Shown piece by piece: positions 13,680 through 26,000 of a stretch of DNA of 64,000 nucleotides. The translations under genes were made by a program, and so were the position numbers. Within the stretch, counting starts at the first letter, position 1, and each line of letters begins with the position of its first letter. The notes beneath the pieces were generated by a model that worked only from the letters and a program-made list of their open reading frames with translations, did not search any database and had not been told where the DNA came from. The DNA is from Toxonevra muliebris (lineage: Eukaryota > Arthropoda > Insecta > Diptera > Pallopteridae). The stretch spans positions 89,211,235 through 89,275,234 of the forward strand of contig OY829326.1 in assembly GCA_963691655.1 (NCBI GenBank), read 5' to 3'.

Positions 13680-15573
13680 AAGAATAATACGACTGTTAGA
13701 GATTCAGAGACAAGTCGCAATTATTCCTCGGCGGCAAGTATGTCTGGCAAACGCATACACACAGTCGAAATGTAAAAAATGGCTTCGCACCTAAGAAATG
13801 TGCGAATTAAAGATTTGTCACGAACAAATCATACAGCAGAAATTTGAATTGAATATGTGTGTTTTTAATGTATAACTTGCGTATATTTAATTCTGTAACA
13901 AATAACAAGAAATATATGAATTAAATAATATAAAATATGAAGTTAAAAATGCTTACCGCAGTTTTGCTCGCTTGTTTGTGACAATTGTGTGTGTTCGAAC
14001 ACTACTTAATAGAAGCGAAACTTAGATGCGAAAACCGTTACAATATCAAAAGGCAAAAGCAATAGAAAACGGTAATGACAAAAATAAAGAGTACTTAATA
14101 ATACACCACAGTATTTCCAGTACCTGTTCTGTCACAGAACCATTAGAGTTATGCCTCGAAATTTTAATGTGGGTGAGTAAATCTCTGATGTAAAGGAAAA
14201 AGGCTCGTGGGTTTTTTTTCTGGTTTTTGAAGCATTTCAAAGAAAAAAAATGTATCAAAATATGTGGGCACGAATAGTTTTATAAAATTTGTGCCATTGG
14301 AAACCAAGTTGAATGCTTATAAACTCTATCAAATCAGAAAAAACGTAAAAGTCCTTGAAGAGAAAATCTTAGTACTTAATGTTTTCATCATTTCAGATCA
14401 CAAAACTCAAATCAAAATTCTTAGAAATGTACTGGAGTTTATTCACAATGATGAATGAAATATTTGGTAATGCACCGACTCGTCATCAAACTCGTTACAT
14501 TCTTAAAAAATGTCGAAATGGATTGTTCTAATAAAATGGATAATTTCGGTGATTTAGTTCTTAAATGCTTGACTCAAGCACCAGTTCAACGGGTTCTATT
14601 CTCAGGTAGAGGATTGAATCCACCAAAAAAAAAAAAAAAAATTATAGGTTTCGGCTCGATATAAAGAAAGTCCCAGATGGGAAAGAGAAAATTAGAATAC
14701 AGGGTAGGAATCAGCGACCTTAAATTATTCTTAAAATTCTACTAAATCTCGATCCATTATAAAGCAATCTAAAACCGAAAACTGAATAAATCTTTCCTAT
14801 TGTTATTTTTTCCACGATCTTTTACCTTGAAAATAGATCATAAAACTTGTGAAATACTTTGCGACAAGAACAGGGTTTCCCCAAAATGCGTAACGTACTA
14901 GTAAAATTTCACACGGCCATATCTTTGAAATTGTTAGTCATCGAAATAAAGTTTATGAATTAAATAAGCAAAAAAAAAAAAAACGATACACGAACGAGAA
15001 AAAAAACGCTCCAGCCCGCGTTTTGGTTCATATGGAGATTTTTTATTTATTTTTTTCGTCATACTTTTAGCAGACTGTTTTTATATTTACAGTTTTTAAT
15101 CAGCATCTAAAGCTATTAAATTTATTTTAAAAAATTTTAAAATTAATAAACATGTCTACTAAATTTTAAAATGATTTTATATATTTAAATTAATTTTGAA
15201 AATTTTTGGGTAGAAATACTCCTTAAACAAAGAAGCCGCCAAAATTTTATTTGGTTCGCTCATTGGTAAATGTTATCATACAACAGTGTCACAAATTCGT
15301 AAAAAAATTGGTTATTTATTTTGTGAAACGCTCTCTTACAATTTTTTTTCCCTCTTGTTACAAATATGGTTTTACACATTTGTAATTGTAATTCACGAGC
15401 ACAAATCTGTAATTGTAAATTGTATTTGGTGAAATAGGGCACTGGTAGTCCGTCGTCGATGAATAAATTTTCTCACTATTTTTCTTAATATTTCATTTCT
15501 CATTCGTTTCAGAAGAAGGGAATTAAGAATAGTTTCTATGTAGATATGAAGCACATGGTATTTTTATATTTTA
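13680..15573. other. Intergenic stretch, no gene recognised
   Basis: This is AT-rich and contains short accidental ORFs only. An A run of 17 near 14624-14640 directly follows a B-box-like GGATTGAATCC, which could be a SINE relic, but no A box was convincing. There are poly(A) and poly(T) runs around 14970-15060. Confidence 0.35.
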
Positions 15574-15577
15574 TAAA

Positions 15578-18500
15578 CCCTAGGATGGGCACCTGGGCCT
15601 AATCAGGCCCATTTTGAGTTTAAACATGAATATATTTTTTGTTTCTTGATGAATCGATTTGAAAAAACTAAATAACTGAAACAAAATTTGTTTCGATTGG
15701 AATAAGTTGGTAGAACAAACGTTTTTTTTCATTGCCCCAACATCGAAAGTTACCCCATTGGCCTAAGTAGGCCCATGTGTTTTTTTTTGCGTGTTGGTAT
15801 TAGCACTTATGTTTGTTTATGTTTGCAATGCGTAGTAGGTATTGTGTGGCATTGCTGCTCAGTTCGTGATTACCAAGGAGCGGATTATAAGGAATTCTCC
15901 TTTTTTTCTGTGAAATCCTACATGATGATCTGTCTCAAAAGTTTTGCTTTTTTCACTGTTTTAGTGCATTTTTCGAGTTGTTAGTGCTTTTTTTCTAAGT
16001 AATAAATGCTTTCTTTGTTTTGTTTTTCTACGCATTGTGCCTCTTTAATCTTTTACTATTTTTAATGGCCAATATTTTATGATTTTTGTGATTGAAATTT
16101 TTAGCACAAATAGAAAATTTTGTTTTTGCTCCTTTTGTCACGAAAAAAATATGTGCAGGATGTAAGCCGATAGAAAGCTTTAAAAATTCGGCCTTAAATT
16201 CGTGAAAAAGCTGTTTTCATTTCGATTGATGAAACGACCTACAAAGATGTAACCAAGGTCGATTTTGGCTCATTGGTTGAAAACGGAAGTTTGTATATTT
16301 TGCCTGTAGAAATTTTGAAAAAGGTAAACGCATGTACATCTTTATTTGACGGCATTCTACGTCTTTTGTTTTGCTTTTGTAATTGACACCATGCCATGAA
16401 AAATGTGCGACTTTGTTAACCTTGCTTTCTTTAACTCCATTTTTTTTTGGTTTAAAAAAATCAATTTTTTATGTTGTAACTGACTTCCAAACTTTTTTGT
16501 GGCTTTTTTGGTGTTGTTAAGTGCCTTTATCTGCCTTTTCTGCAATTCTATTTAGCCCTTTTCTTAGTTTTTAAGTCCACAAAATCTGCTTCCTGGTGAT
16601 CACCGTTCACTGTGTCAACAAGGATTGTTGAGCTCAATATAAAAGAAAATTTTGTTTCTGCGCATATGAAGACAAGAGCAATGAATTCTACACATGTCAA
16701 TCTCGCATCCAACAAGTAATGGTACAATTCGGTATCATAGAAGTATTTTCCACCACAAAACGTTCTGTACCTTATCTTTCATTCATTCTCTTACCAGGTG
16801 ACAGACCTTGCAAAAGTTTCTACGCGGGCTGCAATGCAATGCCTGTTCGCGCCAGGATTAAATTAACTTATTTTCACATACATACATTTTTTAACTTTAC
16901 TTGTTGTTATTTTCAAGTCCGTTTTTGTTTGTTTTTAAGTACATATGAAACTTTTAATGAAAATGTGAAGTTGCAGTAAACACTTCGGAAGTCTTAGATC
17001 CTTTCAATAAAATCATCGTTTGGGCTGACTGTACATCTAATGAAATGTTGGTGTTTCGTAAATGCAGAGAGCAATCATTGCAAATGAAGCTAAACGCAAA
17101 TAAAATAAAATAAAAAAAAAAAAAAAATTAACCCAATTTTTCATTTACAATAATCCTTTTTAAAATTTGAATTTTTTTTTTTTAATTTGAACTCTGAAAC
17201 AAAAGTTTTATGTTTTTAGAATATGCAATGAATTTTTCAAAAAAAAAAAAAATTGCTTTTATTCATTAAAACACAATTTTGTAATTTTTCATGTAAGAAA
17301 TAACTGTCAAACTTTTCTTTTGACATGAGCCAGTTTTTGTGGTAACACCGGAGTGAATAGATGTATTGCTTGTATGAGCTGCAAACATGGTATGTGAAAA
17401 TCGATCACGAAAACTTTTTTTGATTTTTTCCAAAGTGTTATATTTTCGAGTGAATGAATTGAAAAAGGTGAGTGTAATACATTAGCATTTAGTGTTTTTC
17501 GTATATTTTGCTATCCAATTTTGGATTATGCCAATATATGGTTGGAAACAATTCTTTTTTGTTATTCTCAAAATTGCATCATTTTCCGGGTATGAGACAC
17601 CACTTAACTAGTGTTTTGATACAATTTTTTTGTATTTTTAGCCATGCCAACCCCAAAAAATAAAATCGTCCATGAAATGAATCACATGCAAGCGGCCTGT
17701 TCATTTAAAGTGTGCAAACATTGCGAAAGCGATTTGGATGGAGAAGACGATGCCTAAGAGAGAGATGATGAATAAAAACAGTCATTTTTTTTTATCTTAG
17801 CCACTAAAGGCCTACAAAATAAAATAATTTTATGTTTATAAATAGTTATGGGGTATTTACTTCATATTTTCCAATTTTTAGTGGATTTTTGTCTCAAACA
17901 AATTTTTTTTTGGCAAAAATACACATCCTCAGAAAATTGGTCATAATATTACACGGTGTGATAGTAAAAAATACCTGCGAAGTCATACTATTTTTCTTGT
18001 AGGTCTTGTCGAATAAAAGAAGAGTCTGTACTTGAAATTTTCAAATACCCCCAAAATCTTGATTTACCGCTAAAAAACCGGTTTTAGGTACTTTTGGGCA
18101 CTTACAAGCCTGTAACTTTGTTGATTATCAACAGATTTTCAGTTTCTTACCGGTTTAAGAATAATGAAACTTAGACCTTTAGAACGGTATATATTTTTTT
18201 TAGAAGATTTGAGGAATCTGTATTTGTATTTTTTTTCACTTTTTTCGCATGTTCTCAACTTTGACGGTGTTTGTACACACCATTTTTTAAAGGAGCTATA
18301 CTACTTATGGAATTATTATAAAAACACGTTTATTAATGAGTAAAACGCAAGTTTGTTTTTAAAAATCGGTAAGTAATTGACTAAGTTATTAAATTTTTTA
18401 TGAAAACAAAATTTTTGCAAAAATACAATTTTCGGCCATTCAACTCAAAAATGTGTGATTAACCGTTATTTTTTTTTAAATTCAGCGTTTTACTCATTAA

Positions 18501-19415
18501 TTAACGTGTTTTTAGAATATTTCCATAAGTAGTATAGCTCTCTTATAAAATAGTGTGTAAAAACACCGTCAAAATTGAGAAAAGGCAAAAAAGGGGGAAA
18601 AATTGTATTTGCTAGACAAATACACACAGATTCCTCAAACCTTCTAAAAAAAAAATATATACCGTTCTAAAAGTCTAAGTTTCTTTATTCTAAAACCGGT
18701 AAGAAACTGAAAATCTGTTGATAATCAACAAAGTTACAGGCTTATAAGTGCCCAAAAGTAACTAAAACCGGTTTTTTTTTGCGGTAAATCATCAAGATTT
18801 TGGGGGTGTTTGGAAAATTTCAAGTACAGACTACAAGAAAAATAGTATGACTTCCCAGATATTTCTACTTCACTAAATTTTGTAACACTGTGTTATGCGT
18901 GCCAATGGAATCACTATACTTTTTTCGGATGAAAATTGCGTATTTTCATTACCTTTCCGACAGTATATGAAACATCCGATTTAACCAGTGAAAATTTATG
19001 GCTCAAAAACAAAACCCGTCTCATACCCGGGAACACTCCCTTACATATGTATATTTGCGTTTTCCAATAATAATAATGAATAATTCAACTATGTGAACTA
19101 TGCTTGTCTGAATTAGTTCACATAAGTGAGCGGGTACTGTGTATATGTACATATATTTTCATACATTTTGATTAATACATACATAAATAAAATATGGTTT
19201 ACCTGCAGTAAAGTTTTCGAAGCCCTAACTGTACACATACTCGTATACATGCTAGAAACACACACCAAATGTAGGAGACCATGAACGATACCAACAGCAC
19301 ACTTGCCAGTGCAATAACATGCTGTTATAGGCCATAACTAATGTTTTATTCACGTGGGCCTAGTTAGGCCCAGCAGGTTATGTTACCGCCTCACAAAGAG
19401 GTGCCCATCCTAGGG
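15578..19415 (+). mobile_element. piggyBac-like DNA transposon, decayed
   Basis: The two ends are inverted copies: CCCTAGGATGGGCACCT at 15578 and its reverse complement ending at 19415. The right flank is TTAA (19416-19419) and the left flank is TAAA (15574-15577), one base from TTAA. A TTAA target and CCC start are the hallmark of the piggyBac superfamily. Palindromes GGGCCTAATCAGGCCC (about 15595), GGCCTAAGTAGGCC (about 15759) and GGGCCTAGTTAGGCCC (about 19359) sit near the ends and may be transposase-binding sites. Only remnants of coding sequence are seen. The best is a 37-codon piece at 17644-17757 ending in a Cys/His cluster (CSFKVCKHCE), preceded by an acceptor-like tttttag. That cluster is reminiscent of the Cys-rich tail of such transposases. 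A foldback element (17952-18892) is inserted inside. Confidence 0.65.
17952..18892. mobile_element. 941-bp foldback element nested in the piggyBac-like element
   Basis: The element is an almost complete palindrome. Left-arm blocks such as TACTTATGGAATTATTATAA (about 18302), GTTGATTATCAACAGATTTT (about 18120) and ACCGGTTTTAGG reappear as reverse complements in the right arm at about 18510, 18715 and 18770. The arms are about 440 bp and the centre is near 18420. The ends are CACGGTGTGATA on the left and CACAGTGTTACA on the reverse-complemented right. TTA flanks both ends (17949-17951 and 18893-18895). The 3-bp TTA duplication fits PIF/Harbinger-type insertion, but no transposase is present, so the class is inferred. 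Confidence 0.75.
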
Positions 19416-19748
19416 TTAATTGCGAATTGAAATGTAAATGAAAGGGAAAGGAAAGAGGTTTAACGTAACCTTTCGCTACTTTGAATAATTGGTTAGACAT
19501 ATGTATTTTATTTACAACAATTTCTTCCAGAGTTCTCAAAAAGGCAAAACTGTCTTTTGATTCGTTTTCATTATTATTCCATATTCGATGCATCAATATA
19601 AATACAATTTTGAATTATAATTAAACACGTTAAATCATCATTTAGTGGGCTCGTTCTTTTGCAAAGAAAAACAATTAGATAGACTTGAAACAAAAACCAT
19701 TTTTGTGTTTTCTACACGTGTCAGTGTTAAATACACACACGCCCCTAC

Positions 19749-19779
19749 ATCCTCCCCCTCTCCCTCTCCCCCTCCCCCC
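19749..19779 (+). repeat. C/T-rich polypyrimidine tract upstream of the dehydrogenase gene
   Basis: A run of CTCCCC-type units on an otherwise AT-rich background lies about 270 bp upstream of the ATG of the dehydrogenase gene. On the other strand it is a GA/GGGGAG tract. It may be a promoter-proximal regulatory tract or simply a microsatellite. Nothing else in the sequence decides between these. Confidence 0.5.
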
Positions 19780-20048
19780 AATAGAATCAAATATTGGAGC
19801 TAATCAACACGCGTGTTTCAATTCCAGTAAGTTTATGAACTTGCTCTCCACTTAACTAACTATACAGAACGAGCAATAACAGAGAGCAAACACAAAATTA
19901 TTCCAACAAAGTCACACCATAGAACTGAATCATATGCCAAATAGCAGACTACGCGTAACATGCTCATTCAGTTCTAGTGGAACCACCGGTTTGGATAGCC
20001 ACATTGTATTTGCTTGTTAGTCTCGTTAAAAAATCTCAAAATTTAAAT

Positions 20049-20078
20049 ATGTTGTTGGTGCGTTTAATTGGAGCTGAG
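20049..20078 (+). CDS. CG17896: Dehydrogenase exon 1 (30-bp coding part)
   Basis: The exon reads ATG TTG TTG GTG CGT TTA ATT GGA GCT GAG, followed by the consensus donor gtaaga. It ends in phase 0, exactly what exon 2 (GCA CGT TTG...) requires. It supplies the start codon and the first ten residues of the mitochondrial targeting peptide. Because it is so short, gene finders can easily miss it. An upstream ATG-gtaagt candidate at 21381 was out of phase and was rejected. Confidence 0.85.
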
Positions 20079-23000
20079 GTAAGAGAACGGGAGACGGATA
20101 GGAGGAGAAAAGCGGCAACTATTTGACGATTTACAACAGTTGTTGTAGTTATTTATTGTGTTGTTGTTAATGTAAAATACTTACAATAAGAAAATTGCTT
20201 TGTTTTTATTATTGAGTGCGTGCAAAAGAAATATGAATTCAATATGAATTTTGCTGGTGGCATTGAAAATTATCGCGAAAAAATTGTGTTACGTAATGCA
20301 ACAAACAGAAACAGTCGTAGAAGAATTTGTCTCCAGTTGAGTAATTTTTTTATTTTTCATCGGGAAAAATTGTTTAAAAATAATTGCGCTCGTGCAAGAC
20401 TTATACTGGGTGATTACGACACGATGGTCGATACGAAAGGTGGTGTTAGGGGGGTTAAGACAAATAAAAAAATCATATGGTTTGGGAGGATTTTGGCTGT
20501 TTTTAATCACTCTATCAAATTATAGATATAATATATAATAAAACTTCATCACCAATTCAAATGTTAATAAAATTACCTTACGGCGGGTAATAAAATTTCT
20601 CTCAAGTATATATTAATTATAATTAGTATTAATTATACTATCACCGGACCGGCTAGGCTAGAAAATTCTTAATGAAAAACGGAAAATTCGAGCTTTGAAT
20701 TTATTTGGAAAAATAGCCCCCTTGTCTCGAATTCCTTATTGCGTCTTCTTTTTTATTGAGCAACTAAATCACCCTGTACGGTAAGAAAACTAAGGTTGGT
20801 TGTTAAATAATCAACCTGAATGTCACTGATAATGAAATTCAATTTATGAGATTAGAGATACAACAATGGGGAACATAACCACATGGTGGGTCGTTCCGCA
20901 GTAATCTGTGTTTTTGTTTTTATCAGCAGCAATAGCAAAAAATAAAATAAAATAAAAACAATGTGTAGGCAGTACATAACAACAAGATATTGTAGAATAT
21001 TGCTTTATTAAATTATTTTATGCACATTAAGGTGCCTCACCGAAAAAAGTTGCTACTACACCCTCCCCAAAACTAATCTGAATTTTTGATATTCTTCTGG
21101 CATTATTGTTCATTTAAAGCCTATTAATTTTAAATAATTAATCTAAAGTATGAACTGCTAAATTTAGAAGAAAATTTATAGATTGAAACTTGGCAGCACT
21201 AGGCTTTTTTGTGAAAAATATGGCAATGTTTTCTCTCTAGTGTGTGAATTGAATCTATTATAGCGTCGCCAATCTGAGCAATTTCATAAAATTCTATGTG
21301 TTTGTTGTTGAAGTTGAGGTCGGCTGCTTTGGTTGTGTTTATACCATTATGATGATTCCCAAAATATTTCGGTTCTAGCGATGAGCTCTCGTAAGTTGGA
21401 TCGGTTTGACAAAAATGTAAAAATTGTCTACCGTTTGGGGAAATCTTTTGTTAGGCTACATTTAGCTAAATAAAACTTATAATGATAAGAGAATGATAAG
21501 GTTTTGCATACAATTGGGGATGTTGAGTTTACTTATTTTTTATTTCACTAAAATTTCCAAATGTTTTGATGCAAAAACTTAAAATTTTTGAGTTCCAATT
21601 ACTTGTGACTTTTTGTTTTGCCAAAAGTAACTGAGTGAAACATGTTCTCATAAAATAGACAATTTCTAGGGGTTTTATTAAAATGATTCAGCTCACTACA
21701 GCTCATTGCTAGAACAGAAATATTTTTAGGAATCATCATAAATTAAACCAAGGCTCGTATTTAGGAGAGGTTAGCAACCACTTGTTTTTGTATGGGGTTT
21801 TATTTAAGCATAAAATACTTATCATTTATATGTATTATATTTACACATTATGTATGTATATTTATGCATTAATGCAAATGAACGTTTTGTGTGTGTGTTT
21901 TTTTTACCAGAATAAATGTTATTTTCAATTGTTTCTACTTATCGTAACCTAAGGTTAATTAAACGAGATTAATTATTTACACCTGGAAGTTTCAACAGAA
22001 AAGAAGAAGATAATAGACAGACTTTCACTGAATATTTTTCACATATAAATACATATACCAGCGTCGTCTTAGCACTTTCTGGGCCCTGAGGCAAAATTAT
22101 TTCGGGCCCTAAAATTTTTTCAATATTACAAAAATTAAATTTTGTAGACTTCTCCAATTTTGGTTGAATTTATACAAGTCATCATTCATTTATAAATAAA
22201 GAATTCATATAACAAAAAAATTAAAGACTTTAAACAAATGCAAAAATGTAAATACCTATAGCATCTATTTCACTTAAATGTCTCTGAAATGAATTCGAAA
22301 CAAATACCTAGTACGGCGTCGTGATGTTAATGCTAGGTTTGGTATGAATCGTTCGCCAATAGTGTCCCGTTGCAAAAAGCGAATGTTCCCGGGAAGCAGT
22401 GTTGCGATTAACACATTTGTAAAAGTGTCATAATTTGGGACAAAACGTACTTTTCAATACTAAAAAGTACCTCACGAAAATTGTGTTGCATGCTCAGTTT
22501 ATTTAAGCACATATCGCTATCTTGCTTTGGTTAAATACCTAAAAACCCTTTTCCAAAATCGAATTTTTTTCGGGCGTTATGTCTGGGCACCTAACACATG
22601 TGCCGAAATTATAATAACCATTTCTATCTGTTTCAGTTGACTGTTGTGTCAGTGTCATGAGCTAGATAAGGAAAGGATGTGATAGAAATGCTTAAAAATT
22701 ATTTTCTAATGTGAAGAATTACTTTAAAGTTCTGTGTTTTCGTGGATTAACCCATTTTCGACTGCCGTTGCGTTTTTGCAACACCAACTTCAAGCAATGG
22801 TAAAAAAATAAAACTATGCGTATCCCATTTAAGTATTTATTTAAATGATAATTTGAACTCTTGGCTTCACAATTTTTCTTGTAAAAAGTTTTACACCTGT
22901 GCTTTTACCTTAATAATTGTATGTTAAAAAAGGGTCTAAAAAAAATTAATTTTTTAAAATGGTTCGTAGAGTTATTAAAATATTTTTTATTTTTTTTAGC

Positions 23001-26000
23001 AATCATATTCGTGGTATTAAAATACCAAAATGCAATACTAAAGACTATCTGGTTGATTTTACCGTTTCAAATATTCCAGGTGTACTGTTGAAAATTGAGG
23101 TTGCGAAAACACAACGACGGCTTATTGCATACGAATCACTTTGACATATTTCATACATAATTTTCCTGCGCAAATTATTGTTTATATTTATTTTCATTGG
23201 ACATTTTGTGAAGTACTTTCTCCAAGCTAGTTAGAGTTGAGGGTGGGCTGGACTAAACCAAAGCACTCAGTCTCAAAGACCATTGTACTATACCCGAGAT
23301 AGAGCCAGTAGAAAAAAGTTGAAGAAAGTAATAAACTCAGTAGGTGATGATTACAATAATGATGGAATCGCTTTGAATGATAATGAAGACATGATGCCAG
23401 ATATTCCAACGAATTTAGAGATAGCTGGTGAAATTGAAGTTCAATCTGAACAATGTCCGCCATCAAAGTATAGAAAAAATTCACTTTTAGTGTACCGAAT
23501 TGGACCAAAACAAAACGTTTCCAGTTCAGAGACACATTTAAGGCTGAACGGCCCATTGTGCTACAACATGGTTGGGCCTACATTTTAACGCCATTTCCGA
23601 ACGGCAATGTGGCAATTTACTATCACTCGGTGGTTTTGCTATTACCTCCCAAGATTTGTACTTGTGCATTTTCTTATAATTCTCATTCACTTCATATCGA
23701 TAGTGAATATAAAAAGTTTATGAAAATTAACCACCAGACCAAGACGGGAATCGAACCCGCAACCTTCTGTTTAAAAATCTAGGGATTTCAATAGCCACCA
23801 CATGAAAAATCATGAAGTTATCTCATCGGCTTCGATGATTCGTCCATAAGAGAAGTTTTCAGATTTTCCATATTAAGATTATATTACTTCTTAATTATGA
23901 TAATTTGTTTATCACCCATTCACATTAAAATTCATTGCTTTACACATATTTTTTGATTACTTTAACTTTGACTTTTGTTATCTTCTTCAAATTCTTTAAA
24001 ATTTTATTTATGTTAGAGAGTACCACAATAATAATGACGCACACTGTGTTATTTACAGCACTGCAATACTTCATATGCATTACTTTCAATGTCAAATTAA
24101 TTCAAAATATAAATTTACGTTTGCATACGAAAGCACAAAGAAGTATGTAAATACCCTCTTAGTTGTGATAAAATGATTTGTGTTGAATTAAACTGAGCGA
24201 ACATGAACAAATTAACAAACTAAATAATGCCTGGGGAACAATAGTTCCTAGTTATTTTCAGGGATTATATAGGTACATTAGCACTCGGGGAAAATTAAGC
24301 GTTTTATTGATTTTTTTCCTGGTACGTAATCATAATTTTATTTTAATGAACTACAAAGTATTGAATAATATATGATTTGATGAATTTGTAAAAAATTGTT
24401 CATATTAAAATTTGGAAAACTATGGGAGCTACGCAAACTACGGTCCTTGCACTGAAACGGCATTTTTCTATTGTTTTAGGTGACCATCATATATCGGGAA
24501 AGGCAGAACAGAAATAAAATAAAAACACACACATTAGTATATAGTATTACCTTGCTTATGAACGAAAGGTTTCGAAAAGAATTTACGTGAATGGCGATGA
24601 TTTTCCCAAAAAAATTGATTTTCGATGTCCTTTTAGGACATTAAGTTTGCTGCTCGGAAAAAATAAGTGTTCATCCAAATAAAAACACCTACGTTCACGA
24701 GCTAGCTTGCGTAATTAGGATCAGAATTGATCGGTATTTTGGCTTTTGAGAAATCGTAATCACCGCACTTCTCAAAAAACACAATTCCGAGATAATCGTG
24801 TTTAAAGTTTCAGAGGTATGAAATAGGTCTGTAGAGTATAAGGTGAAACCGACACATCCATTGGATTTTTTGGCATGACATTAACATAAGGTGTTTCGAC
24901 TAGACATTTTGATGGTAAGACAGGAACATTAATATGAATTATAGCTAGTCGAGACGCTATGTCAATATTCAATCTATCATAAAGGACATACAAAGACATG
25001 TGAATGTGTGCAATTTGTGTGTGTTATTTGTAGAAGTCCTACAAATATAAAACAGAAAAGTTCTCCAAGGACATAAAAGTAAATTTTTTTAAAGGGTTAA
25101 CAAAACCTCCAATTTTTATTTTGTTCTTTTGAGTTTAAACTTGAAATTTATATCTACAGTATAAATGAGAAACTTAATGATTCTTTTCTGAATAAAATGG
25201 TTTTAATGTTTATCTCAACAATTTTTTCATGATCAACAGGCACGTTTGTTGGCCAAGCGCTCTTACTCTTCAGCTGCTCCCACCACTAAAATGTTTATTG
25301 ATGGCAAATTCGTCGATTCAAAAACAAAAGATTGGATTGACTTACATGATCCTGCCACCAATGAAGTGGTTACACGCGTACCCAAATGCACACAATCCGA
25401 GATGCAAACTGCTTTAGAATCGAACAAAAAGGCATTCAAATCGTGGAGTAAACAATCAGTGTTGTCCAGACAGCAAGTCATGTTCAAGCTTCAAGCTTTG
25501 ATCAAGGAAAATATGAGTGAATTGGCTAAGAATATAACCAAGGAGCAAGGTAAAACTTTGGCTGATGCAGAGGGTGATGTTTTGCGTGGTTTGCGTAAGT
25601 ATTTTAAATGGAGGAAAGGATGAAATTCCGAAGTGTAATAATCTAATCAAATTTTTATTTTTACAGAGGTTGTTGAGCACTCTTGCAGTATTCCCTCTCT
25701 ACAGATGGGTGAAACTGTGGCAAATGTAGCACGCGATATGGATACTTACTCGTTGATGATGCCTCTGGGGGTTACTGCTGGCATTGCTCCCTTCAATTTT
25801 CCCGCTATGATTCCGTTGTGGATGTTCCCAGTTGCGATCACCTGTGGCAATACTATGCTCTTGAAACCTTCAGAACGAGTTCCTGGATCTACTATGATGC
25901 TAATGGAATTACTCAATGAAGCTGGTTGTCCACCCGGTGTTGTCAATGTAATTCATGGCCAACATGATGCAGTCAATTTCATCTGCGATGCACCTGAAAT

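Larger units (their letters stand above)
20079..25239 (+). other. Intron 1 of the dehydrogenase gene (5.2 kb), repeat-bearing
   Basis: The intron runs from gtaaga to caacag. It holds a repeat block at 22747-23087 (also at 34.2 kb), an orphan ORF (23283-23540), one copy of a GC-rich repeat (23535-23612) and a tRNA-like T-arm on the minus strand (23740-23765). Near 22062-22115 is CAGCGTCGTCTTAGC followed by two GGGCCC blocks, which looks like a single transposon end without a partner. No other gene is supported. Confidence 0.6.

Noticed and set aside
20406..20776. Possible TA-flanked element with C(T/A)GGGTGATT ends
   Set aside because: The inverted match is only about 10 of 13 bases and does not extend inward, so it could be coincidence.
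21381..21390. ATGAGCTCTC followed by gtaagt as first exon of the dehydrogenase gene
   Set aside because: It would end in phase 1, whereas exon 2 at 25240 needs phase 0. The 20049-20078 exon fits exactly and gives a better targeting peptide.
23740..23800. A tRNA gene on the minus strand
   Set aside because: Only the T-arm is convincing. No acceptor 5' strand, D-arm or anticodon stem pairs, so it was listed only as a relic.
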